A stretch of DNA of 64,000 bases, from NCBI GenBank assembly GCA_963837585.1, contig CAWINX010000004.1:682001-746000 (forward strand), written 5' to 3'. The position numbers were made by a program, and so were the translations under genes. This document shows positions 27,552 through 36,156 of this stretch, one piece after another (position 1 is the stretch's first letter; each line of letters begins with the position of its first letter). This DNA comes from CAWINX01 sp963837585. Lineage in GTDB: Bacteria > Actinomycetota > Thermoleophilia > Solirubrobacterales > 70-9. Under the pieces are notes generated by a model. It was given only the letters and a program-made list of their open reading frames with translations, ran no database searches and had not been told where the DNA came from.

Positions 27552-28501
27552 GTGCTCTACTTCAGTCACCCGGCCTGCCTCGACCACGATCCGGAGGCCT
27601 TGATGCCGGGGCATCCCGAACGGCCGGAGCGGCTGCTGGCGATCGAGCGGGCGCTGGACGAGGTCGAATGGCTGGGCTGGGAGCGGCGCGAGCCGCCGGC
27701 GATCGGCGAGGCCGAGCTGGAGCTGGTCCACAGCGCCGAGCACGTGACCTTCGTCCGCGACCTCTGCCGCGGCGGCGGCGGGGCGATCGACGCCGACACC
27801 TACGCGGGCGAGGCTTCCTGGGAGGCGGCGCTGCGGGCGCCGGCGGCGCCTGCGCGATGGTCCGGGCGCTGCTCGGCGGCGAGGCGGAGGCGGGCTTCTG
27901 CGGCCGTCAGGCCGGCCGGCCATCACGCCGAACGCGAGCGGGCGATGGGCTTCTGCCTCTTCGACAACGTCGCGGTGGCGGCCGAGCTGGCGATCCGCGA
28001 GCTGGGCGCCGAACGGGTTTTCGTCGTCGACTGGGACGTCCACCATGGCAACGGCACCGCCGAGATGTTCCGGCGCCGCGACGACGTGCTCGACGCCAGC
28101 ATCCACCAGGGCGGGATCTTCCCCGGCACCGGGGCCGCGTCGGACGTCGGGTCGGGCGCGGGCGAGGGCTTCACGATCAACCTGCCGGTGCCGGCGGGCT
28201 CGGGATGAGGAACTCTGGCTCTCGCTGCTGGAGGACATCGTGCTGCCGGCCGCGGCGCTTCGAGCCCGACCTGGTGCTGGTCTCGGCCGGCTTCGACGCT
28301 CACCGCGCCGACCCGCTGGCCGAGTGCCTGCTGGAGACGGAGTCCTTCGGGCGGATGGCCCGCCAGGTCCGCGACATGGCCGGCGAGGCGGGTGCGCCCG
28401 TCGGCGCGGTGCTGGAGGGCGGCTACGACCTGGGCGCGCTGGCGGAGAGGGTGCTGGCGACGATGGGCGCCTTAGGCGGCGCGGCGAGGCTGAGCGCGTA
28501 G
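27552..28501 (+). CDS. Histone-deacetylase-family (AcuC-like) amidohydrolase (two or more frameshifts)
   Basis: This is a zinc-dependent deacetylase of the HDAC/acetoin-utilisation/acetylpolyamine amidohydrolase superfamily, which removes acyl groups from lysine or polyamines. The N-terminal substrate loop is MPGHPERPERLLAIERALD. The catalytic tandem His is in RPAGHHAERERAMGFCLFDN. The zinc ligands are in VDWDVHHGNGTAEMF and, after a shift, in LVLVSAGFDAHRADPLAE. EGGYDLGALAE lies near the C-terminus. Shifts are near 27,835 and 28,205. Repaired length is about 316 residues. The start is GTG 27552. Its 3' end overlaps the end of egtD on the other strand by about 30 nt. The native substrate is not deducible. 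Confidence 0.84.
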
Positions 28502-29456
28502 TCGCCGGCCGGGTCGGTGAACCAGCCGCTCAGCGTCAGGCCGGCTTCCTCGTAGACGCCTCCAGGCGCTCGCGGGTGAACTTGGAGGAGATCTCGGTGC
28601 GCATCTCCTCGCCGGCCGCGAACTCGACGTTCAGGTCGAGGCCGTCGAGGCGCACGGTCTGCGTCGGCGAGCGAGCGCAGGCGGATGTCCATCCGCGCCT
28701 CCTCGCCGTCGTAGCGGGCGACGTGCTCGAAGGCGTCGAGGTCGAAGTCGGCGCCCAGCTCGCGGTTGAGCACCCGCAGCACGTTCTTGTTGAACTCGGC
28801 GGTGACGCCCTGGGAGTCGTCGTAGGCGGCCTCCAGGCGGGCCGCGTCCTTGACCAGGTCGGTGCCGAGCAGGAGGCGGTCCTCGGGGCCGAGCAGCGCC
28901 GCGATCCGGGCGAGGAAATCGCGGCGCGCGTCCGGGTAGAGGTTGCCGATCGTGCCGCCGAGGAAGGCGATCAGCCTCCCGCCTCCGCCGTTGGGGATCC
29001 GCTCCAGGTCGTGCTCGAAATCGCAGACCAGGCCGCGGATCGCGAGGCCGGGGTACTCCTCGACCAGGGACTCGGCGGTCTCGTGGGTGATCTCCTCGGA
29101 GATGTCGACCGGGACGTAGGTGCTCGAGGCAGCCGGCGTCGCGCATCGCGCTCAGCAGGTGGCGGGTCTTGGCCGCCGAGCCGGAGCCGAGCTCGACCAG
29201 GGTCCCGGCTCGCCGGCGGCGGCGACGATCTCGGCGGAGCGGTCGGCGAGGATCGTGCGCTCGGCCCGGGTCGGGTAGTACTCGGGCAGCTCGGTGATCC
29301 GCTCGAAGAGCTGCGAGCCGCGCTCGTCGTAGAAGTACTTCGGCGCCAGCTCCTTGGGCTCCATCAGAGGCCGAGGCGGACGTCGCGCGCCATCGTCGCG
29401 CCGCCGTCGGCGGCGAGGTGGACCTCGATCTCGATCTGTGGGTCGGTGGTGGTCAT
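28472..29456 (-). CDS. egtD: L-histidine N(alpha)-methyltransferase EgtD (multiple frameshifts)
   Basis: EgtD trimethylates histidine to hercynine with SAM, the first step of ergothioneine synthesis. From ATG 29456 the gene reads MARDVRLGL, then (one base missing near 29,366) MEPKELAPKYFYDERGSQLF and LPEYYPTRAERTIL, the EgtD hallmark. The SAM-binding ELGSGSAAKTRHLL follows a shift near 29,205. Later pieces are EFNKNVLRVLNRELGADFDL, VARYDGEEARMDIRLRS and GWFTDPAGDYALSLA. At least four shifts occur. The TAA at 28472-28474 is reached after one correction; without it the frame runs on to 28423. The start overlaps the egtB stop (ATGA), as expected for one pathway unit. Confidence 0.86.
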
Positions 29457-30618
29457 CTCGCGTCCCTGGCGCAGCGGATGCCGGCGAAGATCTGGCGGCG
29501 CTCGGGCAGGTCCCAGTTGCGGAAGCTGGGCCGGATCACGCTCGGGTGCGGTCGCCCAGGAGCCGCCGCGCAGCACCTTGTAGGTGTCGCCGAAGAACGA
29601 CCTCCGAGTACTCCGGGTAGGGGAAGGCCTCGAAGCCGGGGTAGGCGAGGAAGTCCGAGGAGGTCCACTCCCAGACCGTGTCAGCCGCCTCGAGCTGCGG
29701 GCCGGGCGGCCTCCCACTCGTGCTCGGTCGGCAGGCGCTTGCCGGCCCAGCGGGCGAAGGCGTCGGCCTCGTGCCAGGAGACGTGGATGACCGGCTGCGG
29801 TCGGGTCGACCGGGTCGCGGCGGCCCATCGCCGCGCGAACCCAACCCTCCCCGTCGCGCTCCCAGTACATCGGCGGCTCGGCGCCGGTCTCCTCGATGAA
29901 GCGCGATATACTCGCCGTTGGCTGACCGGGGATCGATCGATCTCGAACGGCGCCAGCTCGACCGCGTGCCGCGGCCGCTCGTTGTCGTAGGCAAACCCCT
30001 TGGCGGCGGCGCCGATCTCGTGCTCGCCGCCTTCGACGCGGATCGTCCCCCGGCGCGGGGGGCCTCTCGAACGGGCGGATACTCAAAGCGTCGGGCCAAT
30101 TGGCCCGACGCTTGTCCGGCGAGATGCCCCGCGCCGGCGGCTGACCGTAGCCGTCGACCATCTGCAGCAGCTGCAGCATCGTCTCGTTGTGCTGGTGCTC
30201 GTGGGCGATCAGCATCTCGTAGACGAAGCCGTCGCGCAGCAGCGGGTCGTCGGCGTCCTCGCCGATCTCGATCTCGTCGAGCACCTCGAGGGTGCGCTCT
30301 CGGACGTCGGCGAGGTAGGCGCGCAGCTCGGCGTCGCGCAGGATCGGCAGCTCGCCGCGGGTCTTGCGCGGGTTCTCGATCGCGTCGTAGAAGCGACCGA
30401 GCTCGCCGTGCAGCGGCTCGCGCCCGCCGATCGTCTGCACCAGCCAGAGCTCCTCGAAGTTGGCGATGTGGCCGAGGTCCCAGGCCAGCGGGCTGAGGAT
30501 CGGCGAGTAGACGCGGTTGAGCTGCTCGTCGTCGAGCGGCGCGATCAGCTCCAGGGTGCGCTCGCGCGCCTCCGCGAGCCGGTCCGCGATCGCTTCCTTG
30601 GGGCTGGAGTTGCGTCAC
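29453..30618 (-). CDS. egtB: Hercynine sulfoxide synthase EgtB (multiple frameshifts)
   Basis: EgtB is the non-heme iron enzyme that joins hercynine with a thiol donor in ergothioneine synthesis. The N-terminal DinB-like domain carries iron-ligand histidines (MLIAHEHQHNETMLQLLQMV, the HxxxE/HxH pattern). The C-terminal formylglycine-generating-enzyme-like domain shows PPMYWERDGEGWVRAAMGRR and the end FFGDTYKVLRGGSWATAP, then RNWDLPERRQIFAGIRCARD. Shifts are near 30,440, 30,060, 29,930, 29,700 and 29,545. The linker between the domains contains a perfect 28-bp palindrome that adds about 12 residues. Only egtB and egtD are here; the glutamyl-cysteine route genes (egtA, egtC, egtE) are not visible, and a cysteine-using EgtB is possible. 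The start is GTG 30618. Confidence 0.84.
30086..30113. repeat. Perfect 28-bp palindrome inside egtB
   Basis: AAGCGTCGGGCCAA and its exact reverse complement TTGGCCCGACGCTT abut with no loop. It sits in the coding sequence between the DinB-like and FGE-like domains and encodes an extra segment (PDKRRANWPDAL). Its inner core GGGCCAATTGGCCC resembles GGGCCAAAAGGCCC of the hairpin after pilA. Confidence 0.75.
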
Positions 30619-30699
30619 CTCGGTGGCGATCGCGAAACCCTAGCGAGACAGATTACCGAGGTATGAACTGAGCAATCAATACGGGCGAGTGACTGGCTA

Positions 30700-30705
30700 T
30701 AGGGT
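30700..30705 (+). promoter_or_regulatory. -10 element for the SDR gene
   Basis: TAGGGT ends eight bases before the ATG at 30714, in the sequence GGCTATAGGGT, nearly identical to the element before the LLM oxidoreductase. It implies a leaderless transcript. Confidence 0.5.
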
Positions 30706-30713
30706 CCGCGCCG

Positions 30714-31482
30714 ATGAAGTTGGAGGGCACAGGCGCGCTGGTCGCCGGCGGGGCTTCGGGCCTCGGCGAGGCGACCGCGCGGGCGCTGGCCGCGGCGGGC
30801 GCGAGCGTCACGATCGCCGACCTCAACGCCGAGAAGGGCGAGGCGCTGGCGGGCGAGCTGGGGGCGCCAGCTTCGTCGAGACCGACGTGACCGACGAGGC
30901 GCGCGATTCGGCGCGCGGTCGAACAGGCGGCCTCGGCCGAGGGCGGGCTGCGCATCTCGGTCTGCTGCGCCGGGATCGGCTGGGCCGAACGGGTCGCCCA
31001 CAAGAGCGGCCCCCACAACCTCGAGTTCTTCTCCAACGTCGTCAAGGTCAACCTGATCGGCACCTTCAACGTGCTGCGGCTCGCCGCGGCGGCGATGAGC
31101 GGCAACGAGCCCGACGAGGGCGGGCGAGCGCGGCGTCTGCGTCAACACCGCCTCGATCGCCGCCTACGACGGCCAGATCGGCCAGACCGCCTACGCCGCC
31201 TCGAAGGGCGGCATCGTCGGCATGACCCTGCCCGCCGCCCGCGACCTGGCCTCGCGCGGGATCCGCGTGATGACGATCGCGCCGGGACTCTTCGACACGC
31301 CGCTGCTCGCGGCGCTGCCCGAGGAGGCGCGCGCAGGCGCTCGGCGCCGGGATGCCGTTCCCCGCCCGACTCGGGCGACCCGAGCCGAGTACGCGCAGCT
31401 GGTCGGTCAGATCGTCGCCAACCCGATGCTCAACGGCGAGACGATCCGCCTCGACGGCGCCCTGCGGATGCCCCCCAAGTAG
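30714..31482 (+). CDS. Short-chain dehydrogenase/reductase (about four frameshifts)
   Basis: This is a Rossmann-fold SDR of about 255 residues. It starts MKLEGTGALVAGGASGLGEA, with the TGxxxGxG-like cofactor motif written AGGASGLG. After shifts near 30,863 and 30,913 it continues FVETDVTDEA, SVCCAGIGWAERVAHKSGPH (NAG-like strand) and VNLIGTFNVLRLAAAAM. After 31,127 it gives CVNTASIAAYDGQIGQTAYA with the catalytic Ser and Tyr-x-x-x-Lys (YAASKGGIVGMTL), then RVMTIAPGLFDTPLLAALP. The C-terminus LDGALRMPPK, and the sequence in general, resembles type II 3-hydroxyacyl-CoA dehydrogenases (HSD17B10-like). That substrate is a guess from similarity. Confidence 0.84.
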
Positions 31483-31506
31483 CGACCCCGACCGGACGGA
31501 GATGCA

Positions 31507-31945
31507 ATGGAACTCGGATTCATCCTGCTCAGCGACCACAGCGAGTCCGTCAACGGGAAGATCTACACGCTGGGGGCCGGCTGGAACCAGCTGCGCTTCC
31601 CCGAGCTCCCGCAGGAGTTCAACTTCTCCATCTCCCTCGGCCTCGACGTGCCCTGGGATGAGACCAATCTCCAGCACACGATGACCCTCCACATCGAGGA
31701 TCCCGACGGCGAGCGCCTCGGCGACGAGTTCTCACTCGACTTCGAGACCGGTCGCCCGCCCGGCTCGGTCGCCGGCCAGGAGCAGCGGATCGTCCTCTCC
31801 CTCGGCGCCCGACACGGCCTTCAGCACCACCGGCCCGCACGCGGTGGTCGTCAGGGTCGGCGACGAGGAGATCGACCGGACCCGCTTCTACGTGATGCAG
31901 ACCCCGCCCGAGGCGATGCCGGGCCAGATGGAAGCCGAGGCCTGA
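31507..31945 (+). CDS. DUF6941-family protein (one frameshift)
   Basis: This is a small beta-rich protein with the DUF6941 pattern: ELGFILLSDHSESVNGKIYT, GAGWNQLRFPELPQEFNFSI and LQHTMTLHIEDPDGERLGD. A base shift near 31,810 moves the end to PDTAFSTTGPHAVVVRVGDE and a TGA at 31943-31945, giving about 145 residues. DUF6941 proteins have no established function; the sequence looks like a single jelly-roll or C2-like sandwich. It follows the SDR gene by 24 nt with an ACGGAG ribosome site, so it is probably in the same operon. Confidence 0.72.
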
Positions 31946-31947
31946 AC

Positions 31948-32304
31948 TTACGCGGCGATCGGGTGGCCGCTTGAGTCTCTGGCCTCGATCCGGGCGCCCA
32001 AGGGCAGTTGCATTACGTCGGCTCCCCTGCGGCGGCGATGCTTCAAGAAGAACGCCGCCACGAAGAGACACAGCGCCACAATGCCGCCGACGTGCTCCGG
32101 GCGAACCAGCAGCTCACGCCCATCTGGATAGACGATCACAACCGGATCTCCGGCGAAAAGAGCCTGGGTCGCCATCTCGCCTTGATCGGGATTCTCGGCC
32201 GAGATGAAGTGCGCTCGATTGGGATATCGAGCGGCCAACTCCTCATCGCCGATGCTGGCGATTACCTTCTCCACAGCTGGATCTATGTCTTGCTGGTGGG
32301 TCAT
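31948..32304 (-). CDS. Small single-pass membrane protein of unknown function
   Basis: This is an unrecognised 118-residue protein. The soluble N-terminus (MTHQQDIDPAVEKVIASIGD) is followed by one membrane helix (VGGIVALCLFVAAFFL, about residue 75), a basic KHRRRR stop-transfer and a short tail. ATG 32304 is chosen because it overlaps the upstream stop as ATGA. It is the last of three genes read leftward: the TadE-like gene (now split by the element), a 54-residue protein and this one. It converges on the DUF6941 gene with a 2-nt gap. Confidence 0.55.
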   Translation of the reverse strand: MTHQQDIDPAVEKVIASIGDEELAARYPNRAHFISAENPDQGEMATQALFAGDPVVIVYPDGRELLVRPEHVGGIVALCLFVAAFFLKHRRRRGADVMQLPLGARIEARDSSGHPIAA

Positions 32305-32465
32305 GGCTCCTCTCTCCATCTTCTCACGATCGCGTGCGCCTCAGTCTTGGCTTTGCGAATTGCCGCCGCCATTGCGTCGTTCACCGATTTGAACTCGCTG
32401 CGACAAAAGCGGATGCGGATGTTCGGTCCCACATCGATAAAGACTTCTCGCTCGCGACCCGTCAA
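32301..32465 (-). CDS. Small unknown protein, 54 residues
   Basis: The sequence reads MTGREREVFIDVGPNIRIRF then KSVNDAMAAAIRKAKTEAHA. It is a compact alpha/beta protein with no recognised domain. TTG 32465 is preferred because it overlaps the stop of the upstream gene fragment (TTGA); a further in-frame TTG at 32495 is possible. It overlaps the next gene by four bases (ATGA), so all three are translationally coupled. Confidence 0.5.
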   Translation of the reverse strand: MTGREREVFIDVGPNIRIRFCRSEFKSVNDAMAAAIRKAKTEAHAIVRRWREEP

Positions 32466-32926
32466 CTTGTCCCCTCCGCCTCCGGGTCGCGCCAAACGCG
32501 CTTCATCCAGGGTGGGCTGATCGCAAAGTGGGGCGTATTGCCGACCTCGGCGGCGGCGATCGGCTCCAGGGGGATCAGGTGGACCTGGCGGCCCTTGGTG
32601 ATCCGCTCGAAGTCGGGGATGCCGGCGGCGTTGCCGGCGTGGCTGCCGCCGGAGACGAGCAGCCAGTGCGTTTCCGGCCCCCAGCCGTTGTGGGCGCGGA
32701 TTCCGACCGCCTCGGTGATGTCTCTTAGCGGGTCGATGCCGGCGTCCGAGCCCCAGTTGGCGACGCTCTGCTCATAGTTGTAGCCATTGTGGGAGGAGGC
32801 ACGCTCGTCGACCTTGCCGCCCGGACGGATGCGGACCTGGACCCCCTCCCAGTCGTCTTTGTGGAAACCCTCCTCGCCGACGATCGGGACCCCGCGCAGG
32901 GTGGCCGAGTCGGCGTAGTAGGTCCA
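32462..32926 (-). pseudogene. C-terminal half of a TadE-like/Vps62-like gene split by an inserted element
   Basis: This stretch has no start codon of its own and begins at the left end of the inserted element. It reads TYYADSATLRGVPIVGEEGF, HKDDWEGVQVRIRPGGKVDE, HNGYNYEQSVANWGSDAGID and ends WMKRVWRDPEAEGTS. The HxDDWEGxQVRI and GWGPETHWLLVSGGSHAGN segments resemble Vps62-related actinobacterial surface proteins. Joined to the 3' end of the fragment at 36157-36630 (ending NLYIQY), it gives one continuous protein of about 311 residues (NLYIQY-W-TYYADS). This part is therefore the displaced 3' half of that gene. Confidence 0.75.
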
Positions 32927-32939
32927 TATTTTTTTAGAC

Positions 32940-34275
32940 TTGGATCTTCGCGGATACGTCGCGTCAGTGGGGTCGGGGATCGCTCTGAGACTCTGATCTC
33001 CCCTCAGCTGCAGGAGCGCGATATCCGCGCTGGGCTAGCCGCGAGGCTTGGGGCTGGATATGCTGCTGGCGGTGTTGGATCGCTCCGGCGCCGACGATAG
33101 CCGCCCGATCTTGCAGGGGGCGATCGAGCTGTTCGAGCGCGGCGAGCTGGACGGGGTGATCGTCTGGATCTTCGCTCGCTTCACGCGCTCGCTGGCATCG
33201 AGCTTCGCTTTCCTCGATGCGATCGAGCGGGCTGGCGGCCAGCTCTACTCGACCAGCTAGCTGATCGACCCCTCCACGCCGCTGGGCGCTTGACTCGTTC
33301 TTCCTCTTCTCGATCGCTCTGGCCGAGCGCGAGCTGATGGCGGTTGTTTTCGACATGGCTATGGCGGTCGCGGTCAGCGCGGTATCTGGACCGCGCTGGT
33401 CGTCCGTTCGGCTACCGCTAGACGCTGACGGCGACTTGAGCTCGATCTGGTCGATGTTCCGGTTCGGGCAGATGTTATCCGCTGTCGCGGCGCGGGCTAT
33501 TCCTGGCGCTCGCTCGCCGATTTCATCTGGGCTGAGACTGGCTGATCGTTCTTGCTCGCCGCGGTGCGGCAGATGGTCCGCGCCGCCCGCCTGGGAGATG
33601 CTAGCTATGGCTGCTCGTCACCCACGCGCCGAGCTGCTCTCGACCGTGCGACTGGTAGGCTGCTCGATCGCTTAGCTGTCTGGCGCGGGTTTCCACGGCG
33701 AGGCTCTGCTCGGCGGCTTTGTCCGCTGCGCGTGTGCTCGCGGCGGTTTTCCTCGACTTCCGCACGGCTGGCTCTACTACAGCTGCTGCCGCTACCACGC
33801 GGCGGCGACTGTCCCGTCGTCTCGATCGCGCGCCGCTGATCGAGCTATTCGTGACTCATCTGTTGCTTTCCCTCTTCTTTTTTCTCGCTTTCTCCTCTCG
33901 CGAGCGACCTCGGCGATCGAGCTGGCGCGGCAGCTCGAGGCGACCGAGTCCGACTTGCGCTCTACTAGGGACGATCCGCTCAGCGACGTCGGGGCGAGCT
34001 TTCGAGGCGTGATGCGAGTCGCGTCGGCGCGTTGAGGGCGCGGCGGGCTCTGGCACCAGCGACTGGCTTCGCCGCGCTCTCTGGACGCTGGCCGACTTTG
34101 GCCGAGTTGAGTTCGTTCTCGCGTCTGCGGGCTTCTCGTGATCGCTTCGGCCGGGCCGCGTCGAGGCCGCGTGCGGGTGATCGCGACGTCTTTGAGCCGA
34201 CGGCCGCGTCGGGCCGCCGGCGGGCTACTGTCACGATCGCTGGCCGACGCTGCCTCGAGGGAGTCCTTGCGCTGA
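32940..34275 (+). pseudogene. Serine recombinase/integrase, heavily frameshifted
   Basis: The N-terminal catalytic domain is recognisable across frames: LDLRGYV, then RRVSGVGDRSETLISPQLQE with the nucleophilic serine of the RVS motif at 32966-32968. ILQGAIELFERGELDGVIVW and ARFTRSLASSFAFLDAIERA follow, then a TAG at 33258. The recombinase domain follows in pieces (FFLFSIALAERELM, RGIWTALVV, GYSWRSLADFIWAETG). A zinc-ribbon-like segment near 33,705-33,800 reads LLGGFVRCAC and YYSCCRYH. The C-terminal part fades out by about 34,275. The total corresponds to about 445 residues, the size of large serine recombinases. There are many shifts and several stops. It is either a decayed gene or very poor sequence. 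It starts about 14 nt inside the left end of the element. Confidence 0.7.
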
Positions 34276-34345
34276 GACCGCGCTAGGCCGCGACCGGCGC
34301 GCGCTGTGGGCCTTTCGCTCGCGCTGGAGCGCTTCTTGCGCGCTA

Positions 34346-34970
34346 TCATCGCGGCACCGCCTCGCTGATATCGATGCACTCCTGGCCTTGACTTCCCGCT
34401 CGTTCTACCGCCTTGCGTGTCTGACCTGGAGCGCAGTGGTAGTGGACCTCCTTGACCATGCGCGAGCCGATCGTCCGGCGCCAGCCGCGGATTAGGCCGC
34501 AAGACGCCGCGGCGCCTTCGGCGTCAGCTCGACCTCAATCGCGATGTGCCCTCCTCGGTGAGAACCGCGAGGTCGGGTCGATGCAGGCGCGCTCTGCCCT
34601 TGTTTCTCTCCAGCTCGGCGCTGGCGATCGTGCTTCCCTCGATCTGCTCGGCCAAGACCAGCTCGCGCTCGCTGAGGACTGGTCGTGTCCGTAGTGCTCG
34701 GCCGAGCAGCTGCGCGGTGGTCGTGCAGCGCAGCATGTGATCGACCGCGCCGGGGTGACCTTCGCAGCGGCAGGCCAAGCCCCGCTAGCGCAGGCCGTCG
34801 CGGGTCGCGCGCAAGAGGCCCGGCTCGGGCGAGCAGGTCGACTCGCTCCAGAGCCGCTTCGACCAGGCGCACCGGCGTAGGCGCTGTGCGCCGACCCAGC
34901 TCGCCATCACGTGCGCATCGCGACGAGCCTGCGCCGACGAAGCGCACCAGCTCCCCCTCGCTTTTCGTCC
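34346..34970 (-). pseudogene. Replication-relaxation-family-like protein (frameshifted)
   Basis: Read on the minus strand across three frames, it has an N-terminal winged-helix-like part (ELVRFVGAG, ALERVDLLARAG, LRATRDGLRLAGL). Then follow HMLRCTTTAQLLGRALRT, PVLSERELVLAEQIEG, RLHRPDLAVLTEEG and IAIEVELTPKAPRRLAA. After another shift it gives IRGWRRTIGSRMVKEVHYHC with APGQTRKAVERA. The order of winged helix, then a nuclease-like fold with the I-E-V-E-L-T-P-K core, matches replication-relaxation proteins found on actinobacterial integrative elements. The stop is TGA at 34346-34348; the start is unclear because a purine-rich tract lies upstream. It faces the recombinase tail to tail. Confidence 0.6.
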
Positions 34971-34975
34971 TTTCC

Positions 34976-36156
34976 CTTCTACTTCTTTTCTTACTTCTCT
35001 TTTTCTTCTTCTTCTCTCCTGCTGGCGGTGCCGCGGCCGTTTTTGCCGTCTGCGTCGTCTCCTCCGTTGGTGAGATAGCGTCCGGGGCGCGCGCCCGGGC
35101 CGCGCGTGGCGATGAGCGGCGTCGCCTTCGTCGCGGCGCGGGTCGGCGCGCGCGCGGGCGGGGTAGCGCCCGCGCGCGGCGCCGCCGCGGCGCTGCGCTC
35201 GGCGGGGCGCGGCGCGGCTCCTGGCGGCCCGCGGTGCCGCGGGCGGCGGGCGGGACGGGGGCGCGCGGCGGGGTGGGCCGCCGGGCCGGGGGTCGCGCGC
35301 GGCAGCGCGGCCGTCCCGGGCGGCGCCGGCGCGGCGCGGCTCCGGTGTCGCGGCGCCGGGCGGCGGCGGGGGGTGCGCGGCGGGCGGCGGCGGGTGCCGC
35401 GGGGGCGCGCCCCCGGGGGGCGCGCGTGCGGCGCCCGGCCCCCGGTCCGCCGCGCCGGGCGCGCGCGGGCCGCGCGCGCGGCGGGGTGGCCGGGGCGCCG
35501 CGCCCGCCGGGCCCGGCGCCGGGGGCCCGCGGCGCGCCGGGTCGCGGGGCGCGCCGCCGGCGCCGGCCCGCGGCCGCCGCTCGCCCCGGCGGGCGCGGGG
35601 CCCGCGCGCGGCCGCGGGCCGCGCGCGCCCCGCGCGGCGCCGCGCGCCGGCCCGCGGCCCCCGGCGCGCGCCGCGCCCCCGCGCCGGCCGCGGCGGTGCC
35701 GCGGCGAGGGCGGCGCCGGGCCGCCGAGCCCGAGCGCCGCCCCGCCCGCGCCCCGCCCCGCGCCGCGCCCGCCCGCCGCGCGGGCCCCCGCGCCGCGCGC
35801 GCAGCGGGCGCCGCCCCGCCCCGCGGCGCGCCCCGCGGCGCCGCGACCGCCCACGCGCCAGCAGACGCGACGCAGCGGACGAGCCGCCGCGCACCACGGC
35901 GAGCGGCGAGCCCGCCCGACCCCGAGCGACGCGAGCCGAGCGAGCGGGCGCGCGGCGGGAGCGCAGCGACACGACCGCGCGCGACCGGACGGAGAGCCGC
36001 GCGCACCACGAGCGGGGGACGGCGACGCGGCAGCCGCCAGAGCGAGGGGGGACCAGACGTGGCGTGGGAGCGGGAGGGAGGGGGGGGAGAGGGACGAGGG
36101 GCGGGGGGGGGAGGGCGGGGGGGGGGGCGGGAGCGCGGCGGCGGGGGCGGGCGGGG
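34976..36156. other. Gene-free extreme-composition tract
   Basis: This 1.2-kb stretch holds no gene I can support. From 34,976 to about 35,025 the plus strand is pyrimidine-rich (CTT/TCT repeats). From 35,305 to 35,706 there is not one A on the plus strand and about a dozen Ts in 402 bases. From 36,076 to 36,150 there are many runs of 3-11 Gs. Long ORFs exist in all frames only because stop codons need A and T. It could be an assembly or read artefact, or a real low-complexity end of the element. Confidence 0.7.

Noticed and set aside
32940..33030. An apparent N-terminal extension of the C-terminal TadE-like fragment into the element
   Set aside because: The frame stays open for about 30 codons but is antisense to the recombinase catalytic domain. 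Protein continuity lies instead with the fragment at 36157-36630.
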